This document shows positions 1-7,016 of a DNA stretch of 15,175 nt, piece after piece. The DNA is from Tritrichomonas foetus. Taxonomy: Eukaryota; Parabasalia; Tritrichomonadida; Tritrichomonadidae. How positions within the stretch are numbered: position 1 is the stretch's first letter; each line of letters begins with the position of its first letter. The notes below the pieces were generated by a model. It made no database searches, was not told the origin of the DNA, and saw only the letters and a program-made list of their open reading frames with translations. Position numbers and translations under genes: made by a program. The stretch covers positions 18,940 through 34,114 of the forward strand of contig MLAK01001081.1 of NCBI GenBank assembly GCA_001839685.1, given 5' to 3'.

Positions 1-14
1 TGTATAAGAGACAG
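1..14. other. Residual Tn5/Nextera adapter (not genomic)
   Basis: These 14 bases, TGTATAAGAGACAG, equal the last 14 bases of the 19-bp Tn5 mosaic end used in Nextera libraries, which abuts the insert in a read. The E/T/S/K repeat begins right after it. It is a library artefact left at a contig end, so it should be trimmed and its four or five codons ignored. Confidence 0.93.
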
Positions 15-258
15 AAGTAAAGTAGAAACAGAAAGTGAAACAGAAAGTAAAGTAGAAACAGAAAGTGAAACAGAAAGTAAAATAGAACCAGAAAGTGAAA
101 CAGAAATCAAAACAGAAGTGGAAACAGAAATTAAAACAGAAGTAGAAACAGAAAGCAAAGTAGAAACAGAAAGTGAAACAGAAAGCAAAGTAGAAACAGA
201 AAGTAAAGTTGAAACAGAAAGTAAAACAGAAACAGAAAGTGAATCACAAACAAGAACA
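15..258 (+). repeat. Degenerate tandem repeat (6/12/18-bp units) in the surface-protein gene
   Basis: The units gaaacagaaagt and gaaacagaaagtaaagta recur about every 12-18 bp with occasional substitutions, and all preserve the reading frame (E-T-E-S, K-V). In-frame units like this can expand or contract and change ectodomain length. This is also a likely reason the assembly stops here. Confidence 0.85.
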
Positions 259-927
259 AAAACTGAAAATGAAACTGAAAAAGAAAGCCAAACAGAATTA
301 CAAACAGGCAAAGATACGAATACAGGAAGCGAAAGTGAAATAGTCAAAGATACAAACACAGAAACTAAAAATGAATTCGAAACATTGCTCAAATCAGAAA
401 CAGAGAAAGATTCCAATAGCGAAACCAAAAATCAAATTGAAGAAATAAATCCAGGTAAAACGCATTCTCAATCAAAACTTGTTGATCCGCCAACAGCCGT
501 TCAACCGTCCTTACCAATACATTCTACATCGGATAATGCTATTTCCATTGATTTCACCGATTCACATGTAGGGTCAGAAAGTAATATTTCCACAGATTCT
601 NAAGAANTGGCCAACAAAATTAATGTTGGTATGATAGTTGGTATTGCAGTTGGTGGCATTGCATTTATAGTGATTGTAATTTTGCTTATTCTCTTCTTTT
701 TAAATCTAAAGAGAAAGGCAGTTATTTCTCGAAATAGTGATGTCGCCATAGAAATGGATGATGGAGCCTTAAATTTCATTCAAACCAATAACGATACGAA
801 TGATGGCGATTATGTCAGTAATAATATATTAAATGGCGATTTCAATAACAATCCATTTATGGAAAATGAAAATCAAGAATCTGATCAACAATATTCCATC
901 GATTTCAATTCTGATACAGATGAATAG
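15..927 (+). CDS. Single-pass membrane protein with E/T/S/K repeat ectodomain (5' partial)
   Basis: The frame is open from the window edge to the TAG at 925-927, so the 5' end is missing. The first possible M in this frame is a GTG at 118, not a credible eukaryotic start. The N-terminal ~100 codons are degenerate repeats of E-T-E-S and K-V-E-T-E-S units (acidic, Ser/Thr rich). A less repetitive Ser/Thr/Asn stretch follows, then one strong membrane span at about 625-705 (Gly-rich at its start, Ile/Val/Leu/Phe later), a basic K-R-K stop-transfer, and a ~70-residue acidic tail. By the positive-inside rule the repeats face outside or a lumen. The tail holds N-P-F at 850-858, a motif that binds EH domains in endocytosis; this role is inference. 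Two codons (601-603, 607-609) contain N. I recognise no named family; the layout resembles trichomonad surface proteins. No signal peptide can be judged because the start is absent. Confidence 0.8.
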
Positions 928-1228
928 CCTACAGGTATATCTGATCTAATAGGTATATCATAATCCTCTTCATTAAGAAAAAATATTCTTAGTTTAATCA
1001 TTTTTTCCTCATCTCATTCCTTTTTCTCACTTTTAATCTTTGAGTTATCGATCAGATCTAAATTGTGATATATAATTGATATTTGTAATTATTCTTTCGT
1101 AAATAAATGACTTCATGCAAAAACAGAAAAAGCAGATATAACAATGATAATATGATAATATGATAATTCTTTTACTCATACAATATCTCTATCATTAAAA
1201 TTTCAATTCAAAACATTCACGAAAAGAT
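928..1228. other. Convergent intergenic spacer
   Basis: This AT-rich, pyrimidine-rich stretch lies between the 3' ends of the membrane-protein gene and GPN3. I see no coding sequence. Minor repeats are aggtatatc twice (933 and 951, period 18) and about two and a half copies of atgataat near 1144-1167. It should contain both 3' untranslated ends. Confidence 0.6.
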
Positions 1229-2053
1229 TCAATTATCACCTGTCTGGTCGCCATCATTCATGTCCACCTCCTCATCCATGAAGTCAGCATCTTCGTAGTA
1301 ATTCAGAAGAATATCAATCTCTGACACAGTTTGAATGACAGATTCAGGATCGGTTGGATCAAATGGCTGGAACTCCACTAAATTAAATTCCTGGACAAGC
1401 TCACAAATTTTTGATGTCAGTTTTCCAACTTTTTCTGTCTTCCTCGAAATGGAGCCGCCGAGAACGGCCAAATCCATGTCACAGAACTCGTCAAGGCTGT
1501 TTTTCTGGTCTTCTGTGAGCAGGTCGCACTTAGAGAGGAGGTTTATGTGGGGCATTTCCATCATTGTCATGCATGAGATGGCGACGAGACAGCCGCTGAG
1601 GAATTTTGATGGGTCGCACATGAATTGGGAATCGAGGAGAAAGACCGAGCACATGTGATACCCTTTCTGTTCAAGATTTGAGAAAAGTCTGGGAAGGATA
1701 TTCAAATGTGAAAATAATTCGATTTGACCTGGTAAATCTATCAACAAATAGTCGCCATCATGATCTCCAATCGCTTTGTCGAACCATTCGTAATCATCAA
1801 CGACTGTTTCCATGCAATGAATTAATGCACCATTTGGACCATAGCCGTATTCGTTCATGTATTCTTGGACGTTGAGAGCTTCTCTGATGTCGATTGTGGC
1901 TTGATAACAAAGGTTGTCTGCTGCAGGATCGAGATTTACTGCATGGACAACACGTTTGGTTACTTCGAAGTGTTCAAGAAGTCTGCGAATGTATGTGGAT
2001 TTTCCTGAGCCTGCTGGACCCATAACAATTTGTGCGAATCGATTTAAACTCAT
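1229..2053 (-). CDS. GPN3: GPN-loop GTPase 3 (GPN3)
   Basis: A complete 274-aa protein, close to the usual ~280 aa. GPN-loop GTPases form GPN1-GPN3 and GPN1-GPN2 pairs that help assemble RNA polymerase II in the cytoplasm and bring it into the nucleus. Visible motifs are: P-loop G-P-A-G-S-G-K-S-T at residues 12-20; the NLDPAA element at 40-45; the diagnostic Gly-Pro-Asn insertion at 72-74; the G3 motif D-L-P-G-Q at 106-110; an F-L-L-D-S-Q-F stretch at 138-144 typical of the family; and the G4 motif S-K-C-D at 174-177. The G-P-A-G-S-G-K-S-T start and the stretch around D-S-Q-F-M fit GPN3 better than GPN1 or GPN2. The last ~25 residues are an acidic Asp/Glu tail. The start ATG (2051-2053) lies 19 nt after a matching initiator. 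The gene is divergent from the coiled-coil gene at 2212. Confidence 0.93.
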   Translation of the reverse strand: MSLNRFAQIVMGPAGSGKSTYIRRLLEHFEVTKRVVHAVNLDPAADNLCYQATIDIREALNVQEYMNEYGYGPNGALIHCMETVVDDYEWFDKAIGDHDGDYLLIDLPGQIELFSHLNILPRLFSNLEQKGYHMCSVFLLDSQFMCDPSKFLSGCLVAISCMTMMEMPHINLLSKCDLLTEDQKNSLDEFCDMDLAVLGGSISRKTEKVGKLTSKICELVQEFNLVEFQPFDPTDPESVIQTVSEIDILLNYYEDADFMDEEVDMNDGDQTGDN

Positions 2054-2069
2054 TTGAAAAAATAGATCG

Positions 2070-2074
2070 AATGA
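2070..2074 (-). promoter_or_regulatory. Initiator (Inr) of GPN3
   Basis: The minus strand reads TCATT, matching the trichomonad initiator consensus TCA(+1)Y(T/A). The predicted transcript start is near 2072, giving a 5' leader of about 19 nt. Such short leaders are normal in trichomonads, and the site supports the chosen start. Confidence 0.55.
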
Positions 2075-2127
2075 AGATTTTGGATTTTTTTATATCACAT
2101 TTCGGTTTTAAATAGTCAGAGATGGTC

Positions 2128-2163
2128 GGTGACCGTTTATGGAAATGATTGGTGACCGTTTAT
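2128..2163. promoter_or_regulatory. Two 13-bp direct repeats in a divergent promoter
   Basis: ggtgaccgtttat occurs at 2128-2140 and again, perfectly, at 2151-2163. Start-to-start spacing is 23 bp, about two DNA turns. The 158-bp spacer separates the starts of GPN3 (-) and the coiled-coil gene (+), so one factor could act on both. Read on the other strand the unit contains AAACGGTC, close to a Myb core (AACNG); Myb proteins are known trichomonad transcription factors. That link is inference. Confidence 0.5.
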
Positions 2164-2211
2164 AGACTTAATTTCGAATTTTAAACGTACGGTATTAATT
2201 CCTGATAAAAA

Positions 2212-3306
2212 ATGGATCCAGTCTTCGAACGACGAATGGAGCAATTCCAAAGCAAAGTCCAGCAGCACATAAACCTTGCTGATGATGAAATTTCTCGACT
2301 TACAACTTATTTGACAACAGTAAAGGGCGACATAATCGAAGCGAACGATCAGTTAAACAGACTTCAACTTAGACTCGTCCAAGCTGCACAAGAAGCATCA
2401 GGAAATAGTAAGCGCCAACAGGCAGCATTGAATACCAAAATTTCCAGAATGAAATCAAATTTCCATATGAAAATTCAGGAGATTCAATCGACTCATAATC
2501 AAAATATTTCATCACTACAAGAAGAATATCAGTCAAATTTAAATGAAATCCATAAAAGCATGAAAGATCGAGTCACCCAACAAACCGCTCCGATAGACGA
2601 TTTAATTAAGCAAACTAAGGCCAAATTAACCGTTATGCAAAATACATATGGGAAATCAAGTAAAGCCTATGATGAAACTGCACTTGAAGATATTAAGTCT
2701 GTTCAAGAAGTAGAACTTGCTCAACAAAAACAATTGGAAAAAGCAATTCAAAAACGAAATCAGGAAAGACTGGATTCAATGCTTCAGGCAAAGTCAAGGC
2801 TGTCCGACTGCGTTACAACATTGGATGAAATGGAAAGGAATCATGCAAGCCAAATGAACGGCTATAAATTAAAGCTTGATGCACTTGATGTTCAATATCA
2901 ANCCAGAATGAAAAGAGAAACAGAAAGTCATAATCGTGCAATGGCAACATTAAAGAGGAAACTTGAAGAAAATGAAAAAAGGAATTTTTCACTTCACAAG
3001 ACAATTCACAAAATTGAAAGACATCATAAACAACAACTTGATACTGTTGTTAGAGAAGGTGATACACTTCAGTATTCAATTAAAACACAAGAGGCACAAA
3101 CTCAAATGATTCTAAAAGAAAATGAAAAAATTAAAAGATTATTCGATCATTTACAACAATTGAAAGAGAAACTAGAAAAAAGAGAAAATGAATTGGCAAA
3201 TGAAAGGACAGATAATGAGTCACTGAAAAGAGAAATAAGTCGTTTGAAACATGAAGCTCAAATTGCAAAAAGAAGGAAGTCACGCGCAACTGTGAGTGAG
3301 ATTTAA
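2212..3306 (+). CDS. Coiled-coil protein of unknown function
   Basis: A complete 364-aa protein that starts with ATG at 2212 and ends with TAA. Nearly the whole chain is a charged Lys/Glu/Gln-rich helix with hydrophobic residues at heptad spacing. The clearest coiled coils are at about residues 10-125 and 165-350, with a break around 125-160 (Pro at about 126, then a Gly-Lys-Ser-Ser-Lys stretch). There are no Cys clusters, signal peptide or membrane spans. The C-terminus is basic (K-R-R-K-S-R), which could be a nuclear signal or a basophilic kinase site. Residue 231 is undetermined because of N at 2902. Trichomonads have many such proteins in cytoskeletal and basal-body structures, but nothing here identifies which. 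No clean TCAY(T/A) initiator is seen in the ~50 bp upstream, so this start is less well supported than that of GPN3. Confidence 0.8.
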   Translation: MDPVFERRMEQFQSKVQQHINLADDEISRLTTYLTTVKGDIIEANDQLNRLQLRLVQAAQEASGNSKRQQAALNTKISRMKSNFHMKIQEIQSTHNQNISSLQEEYQSNLNEIHKSMKDRVTQQTAPIDDLIKQTKAKLTVMQNTYGKSSKAYDETALEDIKSVQEVELAQQKQLEKAIQKRNQERLDSMLQAKSRLSDCVTTLDEMERNHASQMNGYKLKLDALDVQYQXRMKRETESHNRAMATLKRKLEENEKRNFSLHKTIHKIERHHKQQLDTVVREGDTLQYSIKTQEAQTQMILKENEKIKRLFDHLQQLKEKLEKRENELANERTDNESLKREISRLKHEAQIAKRRKSRATVSEI

Positions 3307-3493
3307 TCAATTTGTGTATAATAAAAACGAACGTATTATTTTGTTTTAACATTTTTTTAATGAATTAATTACCATCTCAAAAAAATGAGATTTGATTTTA
3401 AAAGTTTTCATAAAATCACAGAAATGCATTTGATATAAAATTAATATATTATTTGAATTCTGTGAAATCCGCATCAACTAGATTTATATTACT

Positions 3494-3677
3494 TTTGACC
3501 TTTATTTGACCTTTCACTTCACAATTGCTAAACTCATTGGCAACTGAATATCTACCATCGACGATTATGCATCATGGAAGTCTACTCTTCAAAAACATGG
3601 AAATCATTACATAGTATTAATAATGAGCTAATTCGTTGTTATCGTGAATCTCATGATTTAAACGGTTATTTGACCTT
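3494..3677. promoter_or_regulatory. Three copies of TTTGACCTT
   Basis: TTTGACCTTT lies at 3494-3503 and 3505-3514 (period 11, one helical turn), and TTTGACCTT again at 3669-3677. Repetition and helical phasing suggest a protein-binding element, but chance cannot be excluded in DNA this AT-rich. Confidence 0.3.
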
Positions 3678-3708
3678 GGGTATAGTAAAAATTCGCCTGT
3701 TTATTTAG
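3574..3708 (+). CDS. Small ORF, 44 codons, doubtful
   Basis: ATG at 3574 to TAG at 3706-3708 encodes a 44-residue peptide with a helix-like middle. A TCATT initiator match lies about 40 nt upstream (near 3534). After the Leu-Gly codons around 3679, the +1 frame stays open to a stop near 3741, so this could also be the frameshifted start of a lost gene. I recognise no family. Chance is a real possibility at this length. Confidence 0.2.
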   Translation: MEVYSSKTWKSLHSINNELIRCYRESHDLNGYLTLGIVKIRLFI

Positions 3709-3881
3709 TCATTCATATTGAAAAAGTTTCTCGAAAATAAGATAAGTTAAGATAATCATTTGAATTTTCATAGAAAAAAAAACGATACTTTTTTCAAAAT
3801 TTTTAAGAGTTTTAATACAACTTTGATGAAATTTCATAAATTTGATGAGATGAAAGTTTTTTTCATTACATATTCAAAAAC

Positions 3882-3886
3882 TCATA
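3882..3886 (+). promoter_or_regulatory. Initiator (Inr) of the PDK1-like kinase
   Basis: TCATA matches TCA(+1)Y(T/A), with the +1 A at 3884, only 6 nt before the ATG at 3890. A second match, TCATT, lies at 3863-3867. Either gives a very short leader and supports the chosen start. Confidence 0.5.
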
Positions 3887-3889
3887 TTA

Positions 3890-5380
3890 ATGTCAAGCTC
3901 CAGCGATGACTATTACTCAGATCGACAAGCGCGATCTGGTCCAGGCAGTTACTCTGACTCATACGGAAGACTAGGCCAAATTAATGAGGGACAAACACCC
4001 GACTCGAATCAAAGTTCGCATTTTCAAAACCAAGGAGGATCTCAAAACGACAACAACACCGAAAGTAGCGCCAAAAATAACGCAGAAGATAAGCCGAAGC
4101 AAAAAAGACGAGATGATTTCGATTTGGGTAAATTATTGGGCGAAGGTGCCTTTGGACAAGTTCTAGAAGTTATCGACAAAGAAACGCAGAAGCACTACGC
4201 TATGAAAGTGCTGTCAAAAGCTCATATCGTTAAAGAGAAAAAAATGCAATATGTGAAAGTTGAAAGAGATGTAATGTCACTTTTGAATCATCCCAATATC
4301 GTTAAATTATTGTTAACTTTCCAAGACCCAGGAAATCTCTACTATGTAATAGAATATGCGCCAAATGGAGATTTGCAAAAAGTCCTCGATCAATATTATG
4401 CACTTGACGTGCCGAGTACGATAGTATTGTGCGGCCAGATATTGTTAGGGCTTGCCCATATTCACCAAAATCGAATTATTCATCGAGATTTAAAGCCAGA
4501 AAATATTCTTCTTGATTCCGAAAACCGCGCCAAAATAACTGATTTTGGCACATCAAAAATCTTCTCAAAAAGTGACGACTTTTTCTTACAAAGAGGATCT
4601 TTTGTTGGAAGCGCAGACTATGTTTGCCCTGAGACATTAATTGAAACACCAATCGGGCCGGCCTCAGATTTGTGGTCATTTGGCTGTATACTCTACACAA
4701 TGCTCGTTGGAGAGCCGCCTTTCAAAAGCGATTCGAATTATGCAACTTTTCAGAAAATCGAAAAATTGGAATATAGCATTCCCGACTTCGTCCCCATGCA
4801 TGCGAAGGACCTAATCAGCAAGCTCCTGGTCCTTGAGCCAAGCGATAGGATTGGATATAACGATTTCGCATCCGACTACGAAGCAATCCGAAACCACCCG
4901 TTTTTCGCATTCGTCGACTGGGACTCTCTCCCGACCAAATCGCCGCCCGCATTCGAGTCGTTTGCCTCGGCGCTGCAGAGAAAGCAGAAAGCGGACGCAA
5001 AAGTAAACGGAAACGCAAATCTAAACGGCAATGTGAACGGGAGTGTAAACGGGAGCGGTAACGTAAATGGAACACAAGTTGCCGACTTGCTCATGAATGG
5101 CGAGGTTTCGGTTTTTGAGGGACTCATCACGAAGAAGAGGCGACTTTCTTCTAAAAAGAGGCTGTTGGTTTTGACGAACAAGCCGAGACTGTTTTACGTG
5201 GACATGACAAAGAAGGAAATCAAAGGCGACATTCCGCTGAATGAGAACACAACTGTGTCAATTAAAAAGGGAAAGAAATGGGCAATTAAAGTGCCAGGAA
5301 GGAAATATGATCTGATTGCTGAATCATGCGACCCATCTGCGTGGAAATCAGCACTCGATAATGTACTGAATAAACATTAA
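3890..5380 (+). CDS. PDPK1: 3-phosphoinositide-dependent protein kinase 1 (PDK1-like AGC kinase)
   Basis: A complete 496-aa protein. PDK1 phosphorylates the activation loop of other AGC kinases (Akt, S6K, PKC types), and its PH domain binds phosphoinositides at the membrane. Residues 1-73 are a Ser/Gln/Asn-rich disordered lead. The kinase domain is at about 76-340, with glycine loop G-E-G-A-F-G at 84-89, catalytic Lys106, helix-C Glu125, H-R-D at 198-200, D-F-G at 218-220, and an activation loop S-F-V-G-S-A-x-Y-V-C-P-E at 237-248 that is the PDK1 signature, with Ser237 as the likely autophosphorylation site. A low-complexity Asn-Gly-Val linker follows at 372-395. The PH domain (residues 405-496) closely follows the PDK1 pattern (L-L-V-L-T, R-L-F-Y-V-D, K-G-D-I-P). 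All catalytic residues are present, so it should be active. The PH domain separates it from plain AGC kinases lacking that domain. Confidence 0.9.
   Translation: MSSSSDDYYSDRQARSGPGSYSDSYGRLGQINEGQTPDSNQSSHFQNQGGSQNDNNTESSAKNNAEDKPKQKRRDDFDLGKLLGEGAFGQVLEVIDKETQKHYAMKVLSKAHIVKEKKMQYVKVERDVMSLLNHPNIVKLLLTFQDPGNLYYVIEYAPNGDLQKVLDQYYALDVPSTIVLCGQILLGLAHIHQNRIIHRDLKPENILLDSENRAKITDFGTSKIFSKSDDFFLQRGSFVGSADYVCPETLIETPIGPASDLWSFGCILYTMLVGEPPFKSDSNYATFQKIEKLEYSIPDFVPMHAKDLISKLLVLEPSDRIGYNDFASDYEAIRNHPFFAFVDWDSLPTKSPPAFESFASALQRKQKADAKVNGNANLNGNVNGSVNGSGNVNGTQVADLLMNGEVSVFEGLITKKRRLSSKKRLLVLTNKPRLFYVDMTKKEIKGDIPLNENTTVSIKKGKKWAIKVPGRKYDLIAESCDPSAWKSALDNVLNKH
5005..5075 (+). repeat. Imperfect repeat encoding an Asn/Gly/Val linker
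   Basis: Degenerate 6/12-bp units (aacggn, aatgtn) encode the V-N-G and N-V-N-G series between the kinase and PH domains. It is probably a flexible tether whose length varies. Confidence 0.6.
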
Positions 5381-5399
5381 TGTTTGTTTTCTTTGTCTT

Positions 5400-5459
5400 A
5401 TTTATATTAGTTTTAGTTATATTAGTCTTAGTTATATTAGTCTTAGTTATATTAGTTTT
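5400..5459 (+). repeat. 15-bp tandem repeat, four copies, just 3' of the kinase
   Basis: The unit agttatattagtctt is present at 5415-5429 and 5430-5444. A T-variant follows at 5445-5459 and a diverged copy precedes at 5400-5414. It starts about 20 bp after the kinase stop, so it probably lies in its 3' end. It would serve as a minisatellite marker; no function is visible. Confidence 0.8.
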
Positions 5460-5517
5460 GATTGCTTCACTATCACATATTTGTTCCGTAGAAAAATTGG
5501 CTTGTCAATAATAAAAG

Positions 5518-5920
5518 GCAAAAAAGTTCAATTATTTCGGACAATGTAATTCGCGGAGGGAACAAAGGGATGATGTTGAAACTTATTCATTAATGTTTTA
5601 CATGAAAGAAATAATGTTGGCAAGACCTTTGAGATTTTGTTGTGGTATGGGCCATTTTTGTGACCCACTCTCATTGTTAGTAGCTTATATATTTACATCA
5701 AAATACAGTTGACTTCTGGGGATTATTGGCATTGAATGTCAAATTTACAGAACGATTGAAAATAAAATGGAGCTATTGAATAATGAATTATGTTTCGTGA
5801 CGAAAGACTTCTATCAAACCATTAATGTATATTTTTGGAATTTTCTTGGAACAGGATGATAATCATAGTGATGTCAAAATTGGATATAATTCTGCCATTA
5901 GGAAGTTGACTTCACTAATG
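5518..5920 (+). pseudogene. Decayed casein kinase 1 (CK1) C-lobe fragment
   Basis: Reading from 5518 in one frame, codons 5551-5595 give S-R-R-E-Q-R-D-D-V-E-T-Y-S-L-M. This resembles the CK1 signature (S-R-R-D-D-L-E-S-L-x-Y) that follows the activation segment. The frame has a TGA at 5710-5712 and then continues with I-E-N-K-M-E-L-L-N-N-E-L-C and a F-Y-x-x-I-N-V-Y-F-W-N-F-L helix. That resembles the end of the CK1 C-lobe (K-M, E-E-L-C, F-x-x-Y-x-x-Y-x-x-x-L). A TGA at 5857-5859 ends this frame, but homology-like sequence continues one frame over (E-Q-D-D-N-H-S-D-V-K-I-G-Y-N). The N-lobe, HRD and DFG motifs are absent. The identity rests on my recall of CK1 motifs; the signature is the strongest part. 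It lies directly upstream of the split ankyrin gene and explains the odd first residues of the longer reading frame there. Confidence 0.45.
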
Positions 5921-5943
5921 TGGCAAGCTGCACAAATCGTTTC

Positions 5944-5948
5944 TCATT
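5944..5948 (+). promoter_or_regulatory. Possible initiator of the BTB-like/ankyrin gene
   Basis: TCATT matches the trichomonad initiator, about 50 nt ahead of the preferred ATG at 5996. A competing match, TCACT at 5912-5916, sits almost against the in-frame ATG at 5918. The choice between the two starts is not settled. Confidence 0.3.
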
Positions 5949-5995
5949 TCTCAAACGTTCAATTTGTCATCCACACCAAACATGCAGCTTCTAAA

Positions 5996-6658
5996 ATGAA
6001 CGATCACACGCAATCTTGTCTTGATCCATTTTTGATGAACCTTTTGAAGGAATCGCCAAAATATTTTACAATTTATGTCAATGATGAAAAATACGTATTT
6101 AATAGAACTATGATTATAGATGCGAGTGATGTTATCTCTAAAATATGTGAAAATTATCCGAACTGTTTGGAATATCACTTCTCAAATTTCACAAGTGATC
6201 TGAAAATCATGAAAAAAATTGAAAATCTCTTTAATTGTCAAAAGGAAATATTTTCTTTCAACGAAGTAAAAAATTTATTGGAGATTATACAAAAACTGGA
6301 GTTATGTTGTTTTCCTTGTTTTTCAATGGATCGTGCTGAATATAATTGGAGAAAAGAAGTAAAAATGATAAATATTAAATATCCTGTCACGCTGGTGATT
6401 AAAGAAGTCAGTTTGAAAAATCTAGTCAAAGGTGAATCATTCTCAACATTCAAAATTAAAACTCAGAAAAAAATTTATTTATGTAATTGTATAGGTGTTT
6501 TGATTTCGAATGTTATAAAAACAAAAATACTGGAAATTACAAATTTAGATGAATTTTTAATAGACTTTGAAGACGATAACTTTGAATTTCAAACCATTTG
6601 TCATTATTTTAACTTCAAAACAATTGATTTAAAACATCGTATAAAGATCGCNTTTTGA
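5996..6658 (+). CDS. 5' segment (BTB-like domains) of an ankyrin-family gene split by a transposon
   Basis: The frame is open from an ATG at 5825, but residues before the ATG at 5996 look like CK1 remnant, and the family typically starts just before the S-P-K-Y-F-T-I-Y-V block, so I prefer 5996. There are two related BTB-like modules. The first is at residues ~20-102 (F-T-I-Y-V-N-D then Y-x-F-N). The second is at ~148-212 (F-x-I-K-T, Y-L-C-N-x-x-G-V, E-F-Q-T-I-C-H-Y-F-N-F). In trichomonad ankyrin proteins these lead straight into a helical region and then ankyrins. Here the host sequence stops at 6633 and the frame runs 8 codons into the transposon terminal repeat, ending at TGA 6656-6658 (one codon holds N at 6652). 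The rest of the gene resumes at 8447. As it stands the locus could make only a ~220-aa BTB-like peptide from this part. Confidence 0.75.
   Translation: MNDHTQSCLDPFLMNLLKESPKYFTIYVNDEKYVFNRTMIIDASDVISKICENYPNCLEYHFSNFTSDLKIMKKIENLFNCQKEIFSFNEVKNLLEIIQKLELCCFPCFSMDRAEYNWRKEVKMINIKYPVTLVIKEVSLKNLVKGESFSTFKIKTQKKIYLCNCIGVLISNVIKTKILEITNLDEFLIDFEDDNFEFQTICHYFNFKTIDLKHRIKIXF
6626..6633 (+). repeat. Left target-site duplication GATTTAAA
   Basis: GATTTAAA here is identical to 8439-8446, on either side of the inserted block. Including the preceding T gives a possible 9-bp match, but 8 bp leaves symmetric element ends (ACATCG...CGATGT). It encodes Asp-Leu and the first two bases of the next codon. 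Confidence 0.9.
6634..6658 (+). repeat. Left terminal inverted repeat
   Basis: It starts ACATCGTATAAAGATCGC, then N and TTTTGA. The first 15 bases match the right end perfectly in inverse orientation, and after a small gap TTTTGA matches too. It supplies the stop codon of the interrupted BTB-like frame. Confidence 0.88.
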
Positions 6659-7016
6659 CCCAAGATTGATCTCATTTTTTTATATGATGTGCAGGTAACT
6701 TTCACTAGAATAAATATGCTATTTTTAAGGAATTTCTACCAAGCATTTTCGAAAAAAGCCCTTTTTTATTCGAAAAATTGAAATTGTAAAAAGTGTTTTT
6801 CAGAAAGCTCCACTAGAGTTTTTTAAAAAATTAATTTATTTTTTATATTCATATTATAAAGCTAATAACATAGTAATATTATTTTAACAATAAAGCGAAT
6901 TTTCAAAAATGATGTTGTTTTTTTAGAAGAATTGAATACGTATTCAAAAAGTTAGAATTCTAATATTGAATTTTACTTATTCCATTATTCAGTATTGTTT
7001 GTGATAATAAAAAGTA
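6659..7016. other. Transposon interior, left spacer
   Basis: AT-rich DNA with homopolymer runs and no coding sequence. It lies between the left terminal repeat and the natural 3' end (TGA at 7017-7019, minus strand) of the captured protease fragment, so part may be that gene's original 3' flank. Confidence 0.5.

Larger units (their letters stand above)
3307..3889. other. Intergenic region upstream of the kinase, with a small ORF
   Basis: Mostly AT-rich non-coding DNA. It holds three TTTGACCTT motifs, a 44-codon reading frame (3574-3708) and the kinase initiator at its right end. No other gene is visible. Confidence 0.5.

Noticed and set aside
118..120. GTG as the start of the first gene
   Set aside because: Parabasalid nuclear genes start with ATG. 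The same frame is open upstream to the contig edge, so the gene is simply 5' partial.
15..258. CRISPR-like or other spaced repeat array
   Set aside because: The units are contiguous, coding and in frame, with no spacers, in a eukaryotic context.
1335..1875. Plus-strand reading frames over the GPN3 gene
   Set aside because: They are antisense shadows of a complete, motif-rich GPN3 gene and show no similarity of their own. The same applies to the minus-strand frames over the kinase, coiled-coil and ankyrin genes.
5767..5859. A separate 30-codon gene starting at ATG 5767
   Set aside because: It is better explained as part of the CK1 relic: the similarity begins upstream of this ATG and continues past the stop in another frame.
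5825..5995. ATG 5825 as the real start of the BTB-like gene
   Set aside because: The residues from 5825 to 5995 look like CK1 remnant rather than the family's N-terminus. ATG 5996 sits just before the conserved block. Not fully excluded; ATG 5918 also has an initiator match.
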